A stretch of 64,000 bases of DNA from Constrictibacter sp. MBR-5 (GCF_040549485.1 NZ_JBEPTK010000005.1:1-64000); one strand, 5' to 3'; counted from the first letter of the stretch, positions 17,404-30,594 are shown. Notes: generated by a model from the letters alone, not told the origin. A program made the numbers and translations.

Positions 17404-19533
17404 TCAGGACACGTCCATCCAGGCGAATACTTGAAGCGACCGACCGGGTACGTCGTACGCGGCCTCGTCCTGCCCAGCGTCGGCATCGACGTCCGGGCGG
17501 TCCGTATCGAACAACCGTCGCCATGCCCCGGCCGTTCCCAGGCGCGGAAGTCTGAACGGCACCGCCTCGTGATGGGAGTTCATCACCAGCAGGAGAATCT
17601 CGGGCAGGTCTTCGCCCGCCTCCTGGCGCGTCTTCTCGTCGACCTCGCCGTTGAGGAGGACCCCTATGCAGCGGGCGTGCGAATCGCGCCACTGCTCGTC
17701 GGTCATCTCCTTGCCGCTAGGCGCGTACCAGGCGATGTCCTTGATGCCGTTGCCGGGCATCAGGTTGCCGTGGCGGAAGCGCGGGTGGCGCAGAGCCGGA
17801 TGCATCCGTCGAAACGCGATCAGCCGCTTGGCGAAATCGAGAAGGCTGCTGTCCTTTTCACCGAGCGCCTTCCAGTGAACCCAGCTGATCTCGTTGTCCT
17901 GGCAGTAGGCATTGTTGTTGCCGTGCTGCGTGCGGCCGAACTCGTCGCCGGCGAGCAGGAACGGCGTGCCATGCGCGAACATCAGGGTGGCGAGCATGTT
18001 GCGCTTCTGCCGCTCGCGGAGTTCGACGATGGCCGGGTCCTTCGTCGGACCCTCGACCCCGTGATTCCAGCTGTAGTTGGCGTTGTGGCCGTCCTGGTTG
18101 TTCTCGCCGTTGGCCTGATTGTGCTTGTCGTTGTAGGAGGCCCAGTCGTTCAGCGTGAAGCCGTCGTGCGAGGTGATCTTGTTGACGCTGGTCCACGGAC
18201 GGCGACCACGATGGTCGAAGATGTCGGCCGAGCCGGCCAGACGCGCCGCCACCTCCGGCAGCATTCCGTCGTCGCCCTTCCAGTAGCGGCGGACCGCATC
18301 GCGGAACTTGTCGTTCAGCTCGACCCACCCGGGTGGAAACTGGCCCAGCTGGTAGCCGCCGGGACCGATGTCCCAGGGCTCCGCGATCAGCTTGACTTGG
18401 CTGAGCACCGGATCCTGTCGCACGGCGTCTAGGAAGCCGCTGCCTTGGTCGAAGCCGTGCGGTTCCCGCCCGAGGGTCGCGGCGAGGTCGAAACGGAAGC
18501 CGTCCACGTGCATCACCTCCACCCAATACCTCAGAGAATCGAGGACCATCTGAAGCACCCTGGGATGGCTCAGGTTGAGGGTGTTGCCACAGCCGGTGTC
18601 GTTGATGTGATAGCGGGGATTGTCCGGGAGCAGACGGTAGTACGCACCGTTGTCGATGCCGCGGAAGCTGAGGGTCGGACCCTGCTCGTTTCCCTCGGCC
18701 GTGTGGTTGTAGACGACGTCCAGCAGCACCTCGATGCCGGCATCGTGAAACCGCCGGACCATCGTCTTGAATTCGCGGGAATCGCCATTGCTCAGATAGG
18801 ACGGCTCCGGGGCGAAGAAGCCTATGGTGTTGTAGCCCCAATAGTTCCGCAGGCCGTTCCCCACGAGATGCCGGTCGTCGACGAATGCGTGGACGGGCAT
18901 GAGCTGTACCGCCGTCACGCCCAGGTCGACCAGGTAGTCGATCACCGGGTCGGTCGCGAAGCCGGTGAACGTTCCGCGCAACCGCTCCGGGATCATCGTG
19001 TGCAGCTGCGTGAAGCCGCGCACGTGGACCTCGTAGATCACGGTCTCGGACCAGGGGGTCCGGGGACGCCGGTCGTCGCCCCAACTGAAGGCGGGGTCGA
19101 CCACGCGGCATTTCGGCATGCCCGACGCGCTGTCGCGACGATCGAGCGACAGGTCGCGGCGTTGGCTGCCGACATGGTAGCCGAAGTGCGCGTCGCTCCA
19201 GCGCACCGAGCCGTGCAGTTCGCGGGCATAGGGGTCGATCAGCAGCTTGCGCGGATTGAACCGCAGCCCTTCCGCGGGCCGATACGGCCCGTGGACGCGA
19301 TAGCCGTAGAGCTGCCCCGGGCCGACTTCCGGCAGATAGCCGTGCCATACCTCGTCGGTATATTCGGGCAGCGCGATGCATTCGGTCTGCCGCCGGCCGC
19401 CGGGGTCGAACAGGCAGAGTTCGACCTTCGTCGCACGGCCGGAGAACAGGGCGAAATTAGTGCCGGCGCCGTCCCAGACGGCGCCGAGCTGGTTGGGAGA
19501 TCCGGGTAGGATTCGACGGCGGTGGCGGGGCAT
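17404..19533 (-). CDS. glgX: Glycogen debranching enzyme (isoamylase type)
   Basis: The 709-residue GH13 protein hydrolyses alpha-1,6 branches, making linear chains for TreY and MalQ. The N-terminal CBM48-like domain (GAVWDGAGTNFALFSGRATK) is followed by the barrel with VHGPYRPAEGLRFNP, LLDVVYNHTAEGNEQGPTLS, FRFDLAATLGRE (nucleophile), LIAEPWDIGPGGYQLGQFP (acid/base) and ITSHDGFTLNDWASYNDKHN. Length and motifs match GlgX/TreX. It is separated from glgB by 86 bases containing a stem-loop. The start at 19533 has only a weak ribosome binding site. Confidence 0.95.
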   Translation of the reverse strand: MPRHRRRILPGSPNQLGAVWDGAGTNFALFSGRATKVELCLFDPGGRRQTECIALPEYTDEVWHGYLPEVGPGQLYGYRVHGPYRPAEGLRFNPRKLLIDPYARELHGSVRWSDAHFGYHVGSQRRDLSLDRRDSASGMPKCRVVDPAFSWGDDRRPRTPWSETVIYEVHVRGFTQLHTMIPERLRGTFTGFATDPVIDYLVDLGVTAVQLMPVHAFVDDRHLVGNGLRNYWGYNTIGFFAPEPSYLSNGDSREFKTMVRRFHDAGIEVLLDVVYNHTAEGNEQGPTLSFRGIDNGAYYRLLPDNPRYHINDTGCGNTLNLSHPRVLQMVLDSLRYWVEVMHVDGFRFDLAATLGREPHGFDQGSGFLDAVRQDPVLSQVKLIAEPWDIGPGGYQLGQFPPGWVELNDKFRDAVRRYWKGDDGMLPEVAARLAGSADIFDHRGRRPWTSVNKITSHDGFTLNDWASYNDKHNQANGENNQDGHNANYSWNHGVEGPTKDPAIVELRERQKRNMLATLMFAHGTPFLLAGDEFGRTQHGNNNAYCQDNEISWVHWKALGEKDSSLLDFAKRLIAFRRMHPALRHPRFRHGNLMPGNGIKDIAWYAPSGKEMTDEQWRDSHARCIGVLLNGEVDEKTRQEAGEDLPEILLLVMNSHHEAVPFRLPRLGTAGAWRRLFDTDRPDVDADAGQDEAAYDVPGRSLQVFAWMDVS

Positions 19534-19584
19534 ATGGTCTCGTGCATGCGGCTGGAGGGAGCATTGGCCCGCCGCGGCATGCGG

Positions 19585-19607
19585 CAGCCCTCCCCTCCGG
19601 GAGGCTG
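19585..19607 (-). other. Intercistronic stem-loop between glgB and glgX
   Basis: CAGCCCTCCC and GGGAGGCTG form a near-perfect hairpin, with one bulged base, in the 86-base gap of the trehalose-glucan array. With no U-tract, it is more likely an RNA-processing or stability element than a terminator. Confidence 0.35.
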
Positions 19608-19619
19608 GTCGAGGACAGG

Positions 19620-21804
19620 TTATCCCGGCTGACGCTCAAGCCAGAGCGTGGCGAGTGGCGGGAGCGTCAGATTGAGCGAAAACGGCCGTCCATGAGCCGG
19701 TACGGACTCCGCCATCACGCCATCGCCGTTGCCGACGCCGCTGCCGGCATATCCGCCGAAATCGGTGTTGATCGCCTCGCGATACCAACCTGGCTGCGAC
19801 ACGCCGATGCGAAAGCCATGCCGGGGAACCGGCGTGAAGTTGGAGACCACGACCACCGTCGCTTCAGGGTCTTCGCCCCGCCGGATGAAGGCGATCACGC
19901 TGTTGTCGCTGTCGTTCGCCTCGATCCACTCGAAGCCGTCCGGGCTGCAGTCCAGTTTGTGCATCGCCGGCGTGGCGCAGTAGGTGAGATTGAGGTCGCG
20001 CACCAGCGACTGGATACCCTTGTGGCGCGGGTCGTCGAGCAGGTGCCAGTCCAGGCTGGCATTGTGGTTCCACTCGCGCTCCTGCCCGAATTCGCCGCCC
20101 ATGAACAGCAGCTTCTTCCCTGGATGGCCCCACATGAAGCCGTAATAGGCACGGAGATTGGCCGCCTTCTGCCAATCGTCTCCCGGCATCTTGTTGATCA
20201 GGGACCCCTTACCGTGCACGACCTCGTCGTGACTGAGGGGCAGCATGAAGTTCTCGCTGAAGGCGTACAGCAGCCCGAAGGTCATGTCGTGATGATGGTA
20301 GCGCCGGTAGACGGGCTCCTTGCTCATGTAGCGGAGCGTGTCGTGCATCCACCCCATGTTCCATTTGAAGCCGAAACCGAGCCCGCCGAGATAGGTCGGG
20401 CGGGACACGCCGGGCCAGGCGGTCGATTCCTCGGCAACGGTCATTGCACCGGGGTGGGAGCCGTAGGCGAGTTCATTCATCCGCTTGAGGAAGTCGATCG
20501 CCTCCAGATTTTCCCGTCCGCCATACCGGTTCGGTACCCACTGGTCGTGCGACCGGCTGTAGTCGAGGTAGAGCATCGATGCCACGGCATCGACCCGAAG
20601 CCCGTCGAGGTGGTAGCGGTCGAGCCAGAAGAGCGCGTTGGCATGCAGATAGTTCCGCACCTCGTTGCGCCCGTAATTGAAGATTAGGGTGTTCCAGTCC
20701 TGGTGAAATCCCTGGCGGGGGTCGGAATGCTCGTAGAGATGCGTTCCGTCGAAGCGGGCCAGCCCGTGGGCGTCCGTCGGGAAGTGACCCGGGACCCAGT
20801 CCAGCAGCAGCCCGATGTCCTCGGCATGGCATCGGTCGACGAAGGCGGCAAACTCTTCGGGGGTGCCGAACCGGCTGGTGGGTGCGTAAAGACCGACGGG
20901 CTGGTAACCCCAGGATCCGTCGAACGGGTACTCGGAGATCGGCAGAACCTCGATGTGCGTGAAGCCCATGTGCTTCACGTAGGGGATCAGCCGGTCAGCG
21001 AGTTCCCGATAGGTGAGGTAGCGATTCCCGTCGTCCGGCGAGCGCATCCAGGAACCGAGATGGCACTCGTAGATAGAGATTGGCGCGTCGGTGCCGGTCC
21101 GTGCCTGCCGGTGCCTCATCCACTCCGCGTCCGCCCACTCGTGCCTCGGCATCCCGTGAGTGACCGACGCAGTTCCCGGCGACTGCTCCATCAGGAAGGC
21201 GAGGGGGTCCGCTTTCAAGGGCAGCATGTGCCCTCCCGCACCGCGGATCTCGAATTTGTATGGTTCGCCGCGCCCCACCCCCGGGACGAACAGTTCCCAG
21301 ACGCCACATTCGACGCGGCGACGCATCGGGTGCATGCGCCCGTCCCAACCGTTAAACGCCCCGACGACGCTGACGCGTTCGGCGCTCGGCGCCCAGACGG
21401 CGAAGCCGGTGCCCTCGGCGCCGTCCAGCGTCATGGGGTGGGCGCCGAGCCGGTCATGCAGATGCTGATGGTTGCCTTCGGCGATCAGATAGACGTCCGT
21501 GTCGCCGAGCAGGGCCGGGAAGCGGTAGGGATCTTCGACGTCCTCCGTTACCCCACCCTTCTCGATGCGGAAGGCGTGACTGAAGCGGCCACGCTGGCCG
21601 GTCGGACCAGCGAAGAAGCCCTCGTCGCGGACCCGCGGCAGTTCGGCCAGGGCCTTGCCGTTCTTTCTGTCCGTTACCCAGACGCGATCCGCCGACGGCT
21701 GAAAGGTCCGGACTACGACACTCTTCCCGCTGCCGTGCATCCCGAGCACGCTGAAGGGGTCGCCATGCGTGGCGGCGATGATCGCGTCGATGTCGGCTTC
21801 TGTC

Positions 21805-21812
<8 letters not shown>
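19620..21812 (-). CDS. glgB: 1,4-alpha-glucan branching enzyme
   Basis: The 730-residue GH13 enzyme transfers chain segments to make alpha-1,6 branches in glucan. It has the two N-terminal CBM48-type domains of long GlgB ([12 protein letters not shown] at residues 18-29 and [20 protein letters not shown]). The barrel has [17 protein letters not shown] (nucleophile), [13 protein letters not shown] (acid/base) and [14 protein letters not shown]. The ATG at 21812 follows GGAG and overlaps the upstream treS-maltokinase stop by eight bases; a longer frame to 22064 is inside that gene. Together with GlgE it builds branched glycogen-like glucan. Confidence 0.95.
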
Positions 21813-25128
<3,316 letters not shown>

Positions 25129-25134
25129 GTTCGC

Positions 25135-28100
25135 TTAGAGCCCCGGCGGCCTGATACGCCAGACGGCGCACGGATTGACGGCGGGATCGAGCCAGACCTG
25201 CTGTACCTTGCCATCCCAGGTGAAACGGTGGCCGGTGAGAAGATCCTCGACTTCCACCCGGCCGTTGTCGGGCAGGTTGAACTCCCAGAGAGGCACCTCG
25301 AAGCTGGCGCCCTGGGGATGCTCCTGGTCGAGGTTGACGGCAAAGAGTAGGAAGTTGTCCATCGCCGGCGTGGACTTGCCGTAGACGAGAATGTTGTCGT
25401 TCCAGGCGTTGTAGAACCGGACGTTCACGTGGTCGTGCAGCGCCGGGTTCTCGCGCCGGATATGGTTCAGGCGCGTGATGAAGCCCCGAATGTTGCCCGG
25501 CCGATCATAGTCCCACGCCCTGATCTCGTATTTCTCGGAGTCGAGATACTCCTCCTTGCCCGGGACAGGACGCCCCTCGCAAAGTTCGAAGCCGTTATAG
25601 AGCCCGTAGACGCCCGAGAGCGTCGCCGCGAGCAGCCCGCGCACCTTGAAGGCCGCCGGCCGGCCGGTCTGCAAGTAGGGTGGGTTGATGTCCGGGGTAT
25701 TGGCGAAGAAGTTCGGCCGGTAATACTCGCGCGCCTCGGTCTGCGTGAGCTCGGTGAGATACTCGATGATCTCCGACTTCGTGTTGCGCCACGTGAAGTA
25801 GGTGTAGGACTGGGTGTAGCCGAGCTTCGCCAGTCGCTTCATCATCTTCGGCCGAGTGAACGCTTCGGCCAAGAATATCGTGTCCGGGAACCGTGCCTGC
25901 ACGTCGGCGATCATCCACTCCCAGAACGGCAGCGGCTTCGTGTGCGGGTTGTCCACGCGGAATATCCGCACGCCCTGCTCGGCCCAGAACAGCACCACGT
26001 CGCGTAGCGCGTACCAGATCGACGGCAGTGCGCCGCGGTAGAAGTGGACATTGACGATGTCCTCGTACTTCTTCGGCGGATTCTCGGCGAACTTGATGGA
26101 CCCATCCGGCCGCCAGTCGAACCATTCCGGGTGTTCCTTGAGCCAGGGATGGTCGGGCGCGCACTGGATCGCGAAGTCCATCGCGATCTCCAGCCCGTGT
26201 GCATGCGCGGCGGCAATCAGCCGGTGGAAGTCCTCCATCGTCCCCAGTTCGGGATGGAGGGCGTCGTGCCCGCCCTCCTCGGAGCCGATGGCGTAAGGGC
26301 TGCCGGGATCGCTCGGTCCCGCCTTCAGGCTGTTGTTGCGGCCCTTACGGTTCTTGCGGCCGATCGGATGGATGGGTGTGAAGTAGAGGACGTCGAAGCC
26401 CATGTCTCGGACATAGGGAAGTTTGCGGATGACGTCGTCGAACGTGCCGTGCCGGTTGGCGTCGTCGCTCTGTGAGCGCGGAAACATTTCGTACCACGCC
26501 GAGAAGCGGGCTGCCGTGCGGTCGACGATGACGCCGTGCGTCACCGGATGGCGCGACAGGTTCGTCCGGGGGCCGGCGGCGGTCATGGCTGCGGCGAGTT
26601 CATCGGACATCAGTGCCGAAAGGAGGCGACCCTCATCGGTGCCGGCGCGCTTCAGGAGGTCGAGCGGCAGATCGAAGGCACCGTTGCCGCCGGAAGCCTT
26701 GACGGCACTATCGACCAGTCCTTGGCCCTCGGTGAGCTCCAGCGAGATGTTCTGGCCGGCGCCGTGCTTCTTGCTGACCTCGTCCCGCCAAGAGGCGAAG
26801 AGATCGCGCCATGCCTGCACCACATACTCGTAGCGGCCGTTGCAGGTGAGCGGAATCGCGCCGCGCCACCGATCGTTGTCGACATGCGTCATCGGCGCCT
26901 CGGACCAATCATCCGAACCGGCGACGCGATAGCGGACGCTGGCGGCGATCTTGTCGTGACCGTCGCCGAAGATGTCCGCCTCGACCACCAGCGTATCGCC
27001 CACGACCCGCTTTACAGGGAAGCGGCCACCGTCGAGTTCCGGCGTTACCTTCTCGATGGCGATGCGATCGGCGGCGAGCGCGAGAAGTGCTTTCGCCGCT
27101 TCGGCATCGTCCACCTTTCCGCCGGAGGCGGCCGTACTGGCCTGTGCATGGAAGAGGCGTGCCTGGAGCGGCCGCAGCGTCACCGTGGATCCTGGCGGAA
27201 CGATGTCGCCGATAAAGTCCGGCTCAGCTTCGACGAACGCGCCGAAACGGCCGCCTGTCGCGGTGATAAGCGGCCCGATCTCGATGCCGTGCTCGCGTCC
27301 CGGATCGGCGTTCAGCAGGAGCAGGGTCGCGTTCGTGGCGATGCGCGCGTCCGGAGCATCGAACCGCGCCAGAGCGAGCACCGGGGCGTGCGGAGCGCTC
27401 ACTCTCAGCTGCAAACCCTCGGTGGTCAGCGCCGGGATATCGCGCTTCATCGCGTTGGTCGCCGCTATGAAGCCGGTAAGGTCGAGCCGAGGCTTCGCTG
27501 TTTCCCATTCCCAGTCGGCCGGCCGGGACTCCACCACGTGAAGGCGCTTGACGAACCCGTATTCGAACCCCATCGGCATCATGACGGCGCTGGAGAAACA
27601 GGCGGCGAAGCGATAGCGCAGCCGGTATGCGGCCTCGAGTTCCTCGACCCCCATACCCTGGAGTTCATGCGCCAGGCGATCGGTGTCGTGACTTTCCGGA
27701 AAAGCGATGGTCGGCGCGATGTAGCGATACTGATCGTACTGGTCCAGCAGCCAAGGCGAAGAGAAATCCCACCACTTGGCGCTGTTGAACAGCATGTCGA
27801 AGCCGGCATCCGCGAGTGCCAGCGCCTGATCTGTCGTGCAGCCCAACGTCTCGGCTGCGAACAGCGTCCCGGGCACCGCGCCGCGCACCCGCTCGATCAG
27901 CGCACGCCAGAAGTCGGCGGGAACCTGATAGGCGGCGTCGCACCTGAAGCCGCCGATGCCGGCTTCGGCGTAGCGGATCGCATACGCGGCCCAATGGTCC
28001 AGCTGGGCGCTCCTCGTGTCGGCATTGCCGTAGTCGATCTCCGCCAGATCGCCCCACACGGTCGATTTACGCGGATCGACCGGATCGACCGCCCGCGGCG

Positions 28101-28464
28101 AGCGGAGACTGCCGTCGTCTTCGCGCAGATACCATTCAGGGTGAGCCTTGACGAGCAGGGCGTCCTTGGAGGTGTGATTGACCACGAGGTCCATCATCAC
28201 CTTCAGGCCGCTCGCGCCGGCCGAGGTGGCAAAATCCGACACAAGATCCACAGTGGAGCGAGCGGAACCGCCCCGCACGATCGGGTGGAGTTCGTCGAAA
28301 TCCTTGATGGCGTAGAGGCTGCCCGAGAAGCCCGGATAGTGGAACGGGTTCACGTACACCCAGTCGAAGTTCATCTCCCTGATTCGCGGGAGATGGTCCG
28401 CCCAGCGCTCGATCGGCCCAGCCAGAAGCGGGAACAGATTGTAGATACATGTCGCTTCCGGCAA
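25135..28464 (-). CDS. glgE: Maltose-1-phosphate maltosyltransferase GlgE with extra N-terminal GH13 domain
   Basis: The C-terminal ~640 residues are canonical GlgE. A DUF3416 domain (IEKVTPELDGGRFPVKRVVG) precedes a GH13-3 barrel with IFRVDNPHTKPLPFWEW (Asp ~838), FLAEAFTRP (Glu ~867) and FFANTPDINPPYL (Asp ~925). The enzyme adds maltosyl units from maltose 1-phosphate to alpha-1,4-glucan. The first ~450 residues are a second amylase-like barrel with all three GH13 acidic residues: GFRCDAAY (Asp ~176), FAAETLG (Glu ~205) and FPESHDTDR (Asp ~260). A TTG at 28464 is chosen because GGGAGG stands six bases upstream and an EcfG-like promoter ends just before it. An ATG at 28500 and a longer frame to 28650 are alternatives. 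Confidence 0.9.
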   Translation of the reverse strand: MPEATCIYNLFPLLAGPIERWADHLPRIREMNFDWVYVNPFHYPGFSGSLYAIKDFDELHPIVRGGSARSTVDLVSDFATSAGASGLKVMMDLVVNHTSKDALLVKAHPEWYLREDDGSLRSPRAVDPVDPRKSTVWGDLAEIDYGNADTRSAQLDHWAAYAIRYAEAGIGGFRCDAAYQVPADFWRALIERVRGAVPGTLFAAETLGCTTDQALALADAGFDMLFNSAKWWDFSSPWLLDQYDQYRYIAPTIAFPESHDTDRLAHELQGMGVEELEAAYRLRYRFAACFSSAVMMPMGFEYGFVKRLHVVESRPADWEWETAKPRLDLTGFIAATNAMKRDIPALTTEGLQLRVSAPHAPVLALARFDAPDARIATNATLLLLNADPGREHGIEIGPLITATGGRFGAFVEAEPDFIGDIVPPGSTVTLRPLQARLFHAQASTAASGGKVDDAEAAKALLALAADRIAIEKVTPELDGGRFPVKRVVGDTLVVEADIFGDGHDKIAASVRYRVAGSDDWSEAPMTHVDNDRWRGAIPLTCNGRYEYVVQAWRDLFASWRDEVSKKHGAGQNISLELTEGQGLVDSAVKASGGNGAFDLPLDLLKRAGTDEGRLLSALMSDELAAAMTAAGPRTNLSRHPVTHGVIVDRTAARFSAWYEMFPRSQSDDANRHGTFDDVIRKLPYVRDMGFDVLYFTPIHPIGRKNRKGRNNSLKAGPSDPGSPYAIGSEEGGHDALHPELGTMEDFHRLIAAAHAHGLEIAMDFAIQCAPDHPWLKEHPEWFDWRPDGSIKFAENPPKKYEDIVNVHFYRGALPSIWYALRDVVLFWAEQGVRIFRVDNPHTKPLPFWEWMIADVQARFPDTIFLAEAFTRPKMMKRLAKLGYTQSYTYFTWRNTKSEIIEYLTELTQTEAREYYRPNFFANTPDINPPYLQTGRPAAFKVRGLLAATLSGVYGLYNGFELCEGRPVPGKEEYLDSEKYEIRAWDYDRPGNIRGFITRLNHIRRENPALHDHVNVRFYNAWNDNILVYGKSTPAMDNFLLFAVNLDQEHPQGASFEVPLWEFNLPDNGRVEVEDLLTGHRFTWDGKVQQVWLDPAVNPCAVWRIRPPGL

Positions 28465-28501
28465 GCGCTGCCTCCCGATGGATGATGGAGTTCGGTTCAT
28501 C

Positions 28502-28528
28502 AAACGCGGCAACGCACCGGCTTGTTCC
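28502..28528 (-). promoter_or_regulatory. EcfG-type general-stress promoter upstream of glgE
   Basis: Read on the minus strand, GGAAC (28528-28524), a 17-base spacer and CGTTT (28506-28502) match the alphaproteobacterial EcfG consensus GGAAC-N16/17-CGTT exactly. Transcription would start near 28495, about 30 bases before the TTG start of glgE. This would place the array that begins with glgE under general stress control. Confidence 0.65.
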
Positions 28529-28756
28529 GGAATGCGTACGACTCGCGCCGGCGGCCGCCGCGAGAACATGGTCCCGATCGATGACGGCGACTCATGCGGC
28601 ACTGTGACGAATTGCCATGATTCGGGCAGATTCTTCCGTTCAGCATGCATTCAGGCTGACTATATCAGCTTGGCCTCGGTTGCTCGGCTTCTGCCCGGCT
28701 GTCGGCCCGTGGCCGGCCAGCAGGCAACCGGCGTTCTGCAGTTCTTGGAGGCAAAG

Positions 28757-29242
28757 TTGCGCAGCATTGCGATTCTCTCGGTAGTGGCGGCTCTGGCGGT
28801 CGCGGGATGCGATACCAGCCGCGGTGGCGTCGGCGGCATGGGGCAGAAGCAGACGGGCGGCGCCGTACTGGGCGCGCTGGGCGGCGGTCTGCTCGGATCG
28901 ACGGTCGGCAAGGGCTCGGGGCGTCTTTGGGCCGTCGGCGCCGGTACCCTGATCGGCGCGCTGGTCGGCAGCGAGGTCGGCCGGTCGCTGGACAAGGCGG
29001 ACGAAGCCTATGCGACGCAGGCGTACAACCAGGCGACGACCGCACCGATCGGCGAGACGATCAACTGGCGCAATCCGGAGAGCGGCAACTATGGCACCGT
29101 TACGCCCTCGCGTGAGGGTCGGACTAACGACGGCCGCTATTGCCGCGAATACCAGTCGAGCATCTATGTCGGCGGCAAATACGAGCAGGGCGTCGGCACG
29201 GCTTGCCGCAATCCCGACGGTACCTGGCAGATCGTGTCGTGA
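28757..29242 (+). CDS. Glycine-zipper outer-membrane lipoprotein (17 kDa surface antigen-like)
   Basis: The 161-residue protein has a lipoprotein signal peptide with lipobox AVAGC (Cys18). A glycine-zipper 2TM segment follows at about residues 34-66 (GGAVLGALGGGLLGSTVGKG, then GTLIGALVGSEVGRSLD). The C-terminal region, YCREYQSSIYVGGKYEQGVG followed by TACRNPDGTWQIV, matches the 17 kDa surface-antigen type, with two cysteines. The start is TTG at 28757 with GGAG eight bases upstream; longer ATG starts overlap the promoter region and lack a signal peptide. It is probably an outer-membrane structural lipoprotein. Its stop overlaps the next start (GTGA). Confidence 0.85.
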   Translation: MRSIAILSVVAALAVAGCDTSRGGVGGMGQKQTGGAVLGALGGGLLGSTVGKGSGRLWAVGAGTLIGALVGSEVGRSLDKADEAYATQAYNQATTAPIGETINWRNPESGNYGTVTPSREGRTNDGRYCREYQSSIYVGGKYEQGVGTACRNPDGTWQIVS

Positions 29243-29853
29243 CACGGACAGCGACTGCCAGGGGGCTGGCGACGGGAGCAGCGGTGCTGCTCCTCGCCGG
29301 ACCGGTGGTGGCGGCGCCTTTCGCCGTTCGTCATCAGGCGCCGATCGCGCCGTACGGAGTGGTTCTGGTTCAGGACGCGCGCGAACTGCCGCCACGCCAG
29401 GAGGCGGCCTTGGTGCGCGCGATCCAGGAACAGCTCCAGCAGCAGGGCTTCGACCCCGGGCCGGCGGACGGCGTCTATGGCGGCAAGACCCGCCAGGCGA
29501 TCCGCTCCTATCAGCGGAAGGCCAGGCTTCGCGTCGACGGCGTTCCAACGAAGGAACTGCTGGACCATCTCAACTTCGCGACGCGCACCGAAGCACCGGC
29601 TCCGCCGCCGCCGCGGGCCGACCGTGCGCCATCACCGCCGGAGGGAGGGCGGGGTCTTGTGCTAGACGTGCAGCGGGAGCTTTCGGTGCGCGGCTACTAC
29701 AGGTCGGCCCTCGACGGGCTGAGCGGCCCCGGCACCAAGGCGGCGGTCCGCGCCTTCCAGCGTGACGCGGGCTTTCCCGTCACCGGCGTGATTGACGAGC
29801 GTCTGTTGGCGGAACTCCGGGTGGTGGATTCAAAGATCCGCGCCGACCGTTAG
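29239..29853 (+). CDS. Peptidoglycan-binding protein with two PG_binding_1 domains
   Basis: From a GTG at 29239 that overlaps the lipoprotein stop, the 204-residue protein has a signal peptide (LATGAAVLLLAGPVVAA) and two copies of the three-helix peptidoglycan-binding domain. The first contains QLQQQGFDPGPADGVYGGKT then IRSYQRKARL. The second contains ELSVRGYYRSALDGLSGPGT then VRAFQRDAGF. A Pro-rich linker at about residues 117-135 joins them. No catalytic domain is attached. With the preceding lipoprotein it forms a two-gene envelope unit that may anchor the outer membrane to the cell wall. Confidence 0.85.
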   Translation: MTRTATARGLATGAAVLLLAGPVVAAPFAVRHQAPIAPYGVVLVQDARELPPRQEAALVRAIQEQLQQQGFDPGPADGVYGGKTRQAIRSYQRKARLRVDGVPTKELLDHLNFATRTEAPAPPPPRADRAPSPPEGGRGLVLDVQRELSVRGYYRSALDGLSGPGTKAAVRAFQRDAGFPVTGVIDERLLAELRVVDSKIRADR

Positions 29854-30590
29854 GTGGCGGACGGCGAGGCCTGCAGGGCTTCGGGCGGCACCAGGATCCA
29901 TGTCGCCCATGCCTGGGCGATCAGAGCACCGTTTGCGCCGAAGACAGCGGATCCGGCGAAGAGCTTCCGACCGTCCCGTCCGCTCGGCCATGCCGTAACG
30001 GCACACGGCTCGCCGGCTTCCGGTCGCCTCAGGATGGTCGCGGTCAGCTTGCCAAGCAGGACGGCGGCCGCATCGTCGTCGGCGACGACCGCGTAGCCGC
30101 CGGGGCAGTCGAGGGCGGCCCACACGAATTCCGGGGCCACGAGCCCATCGGAGACTGCAAGGTCGGATGCAGGGGTCCAGGGGGCGGCCAGCACCGGCGC
30201 TCCGCCAATGCCAAGCCGACCGGGCCTGATGTGCATCCCGTCCGCGGGGCCACGGCCAGGACCGCAGACGAAGCACTGCGGAAGCGGGTGGCGGGCATTC
30301 GGGATCGATGGCACGCCAGCCGCCGTCACGGCCTGGTGGCGGCTCGCCCGCTGCGCTTCTTCGACGGCAGGAGAGGCGGGCCGGGCCTCGGCCAGGACCG
30401 AATCGCCGTCCATCAGAAGGACGCGGTCTTGGGCATCCACGACGCTCAGCGGGCGGTCCAGCGGCGTCGGGCGCCTGAGCGTCACTTCCGCCGGGCCATC
30501 GAGATAAGCGGCCAGCCTGCCGCAGACATAGCCGCCGTTGCCCATGCCGGGCGGGCCGCAGAAGCGCGCCGGAATGACGAGCGAGTTCAT
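29850..30590 (-). CDS. Double-hotdog thioesterase-like protein
   Basis: The 246-residue protein begins with FCGPPGMGNGGYVCGRLAAY (residues 10-29) and VTLRRPTPLDRP, a pattern of hotdog-fold acyl-CoA thioesterase-like proteins. A second half repeats the fold (VWAALDCPGGYAVV ... LLGKLTATILRRP ... SAVFGANGALIAQAWATWIL). Residues 100-115 include CFVCGPGR. It starts four bases after the alpha/beta hydrolase stop, so the two are co-translated. Its stop overlaps the convergent peptidoglycan-binding gene by four bases. The acyl substrate is unknown. The upstream open frame to 30905 is shadow sequence. Confidence 0.65.
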   Translation of the reverse strand: MNSLVIPARFCGPPGMGNGGYVCGRLAAYLDGPAEVTLRRPTPLDRPLSVVDAQDRVLLMDGDSVLAEARPASPAVEEAQRASRHQAVTAAGVPSIPNARHPLPQCFVCGPGRGPADGMHIRPGRLGIGGAPVLAAPWTPASDLAVSDGLVAPEFVWAALDCPGGYAVVADDDAAAVLLGKLTATILRRPEAGEPCAVTAWPSGRDGRKLFAGSAVFGANGALIAQAWATWILVPPEALQASPSAT

Positions 30591-30594
30591 CGCG

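Noticed and set aside
28478-28756. Start of the glycine-zipper lipoprotein at 28478
   Set aside because: The extension overlaps glgE and its promoter and hides the lipoprotein signal peptide; the TTG at 28757 has a proper ribosome binding site.
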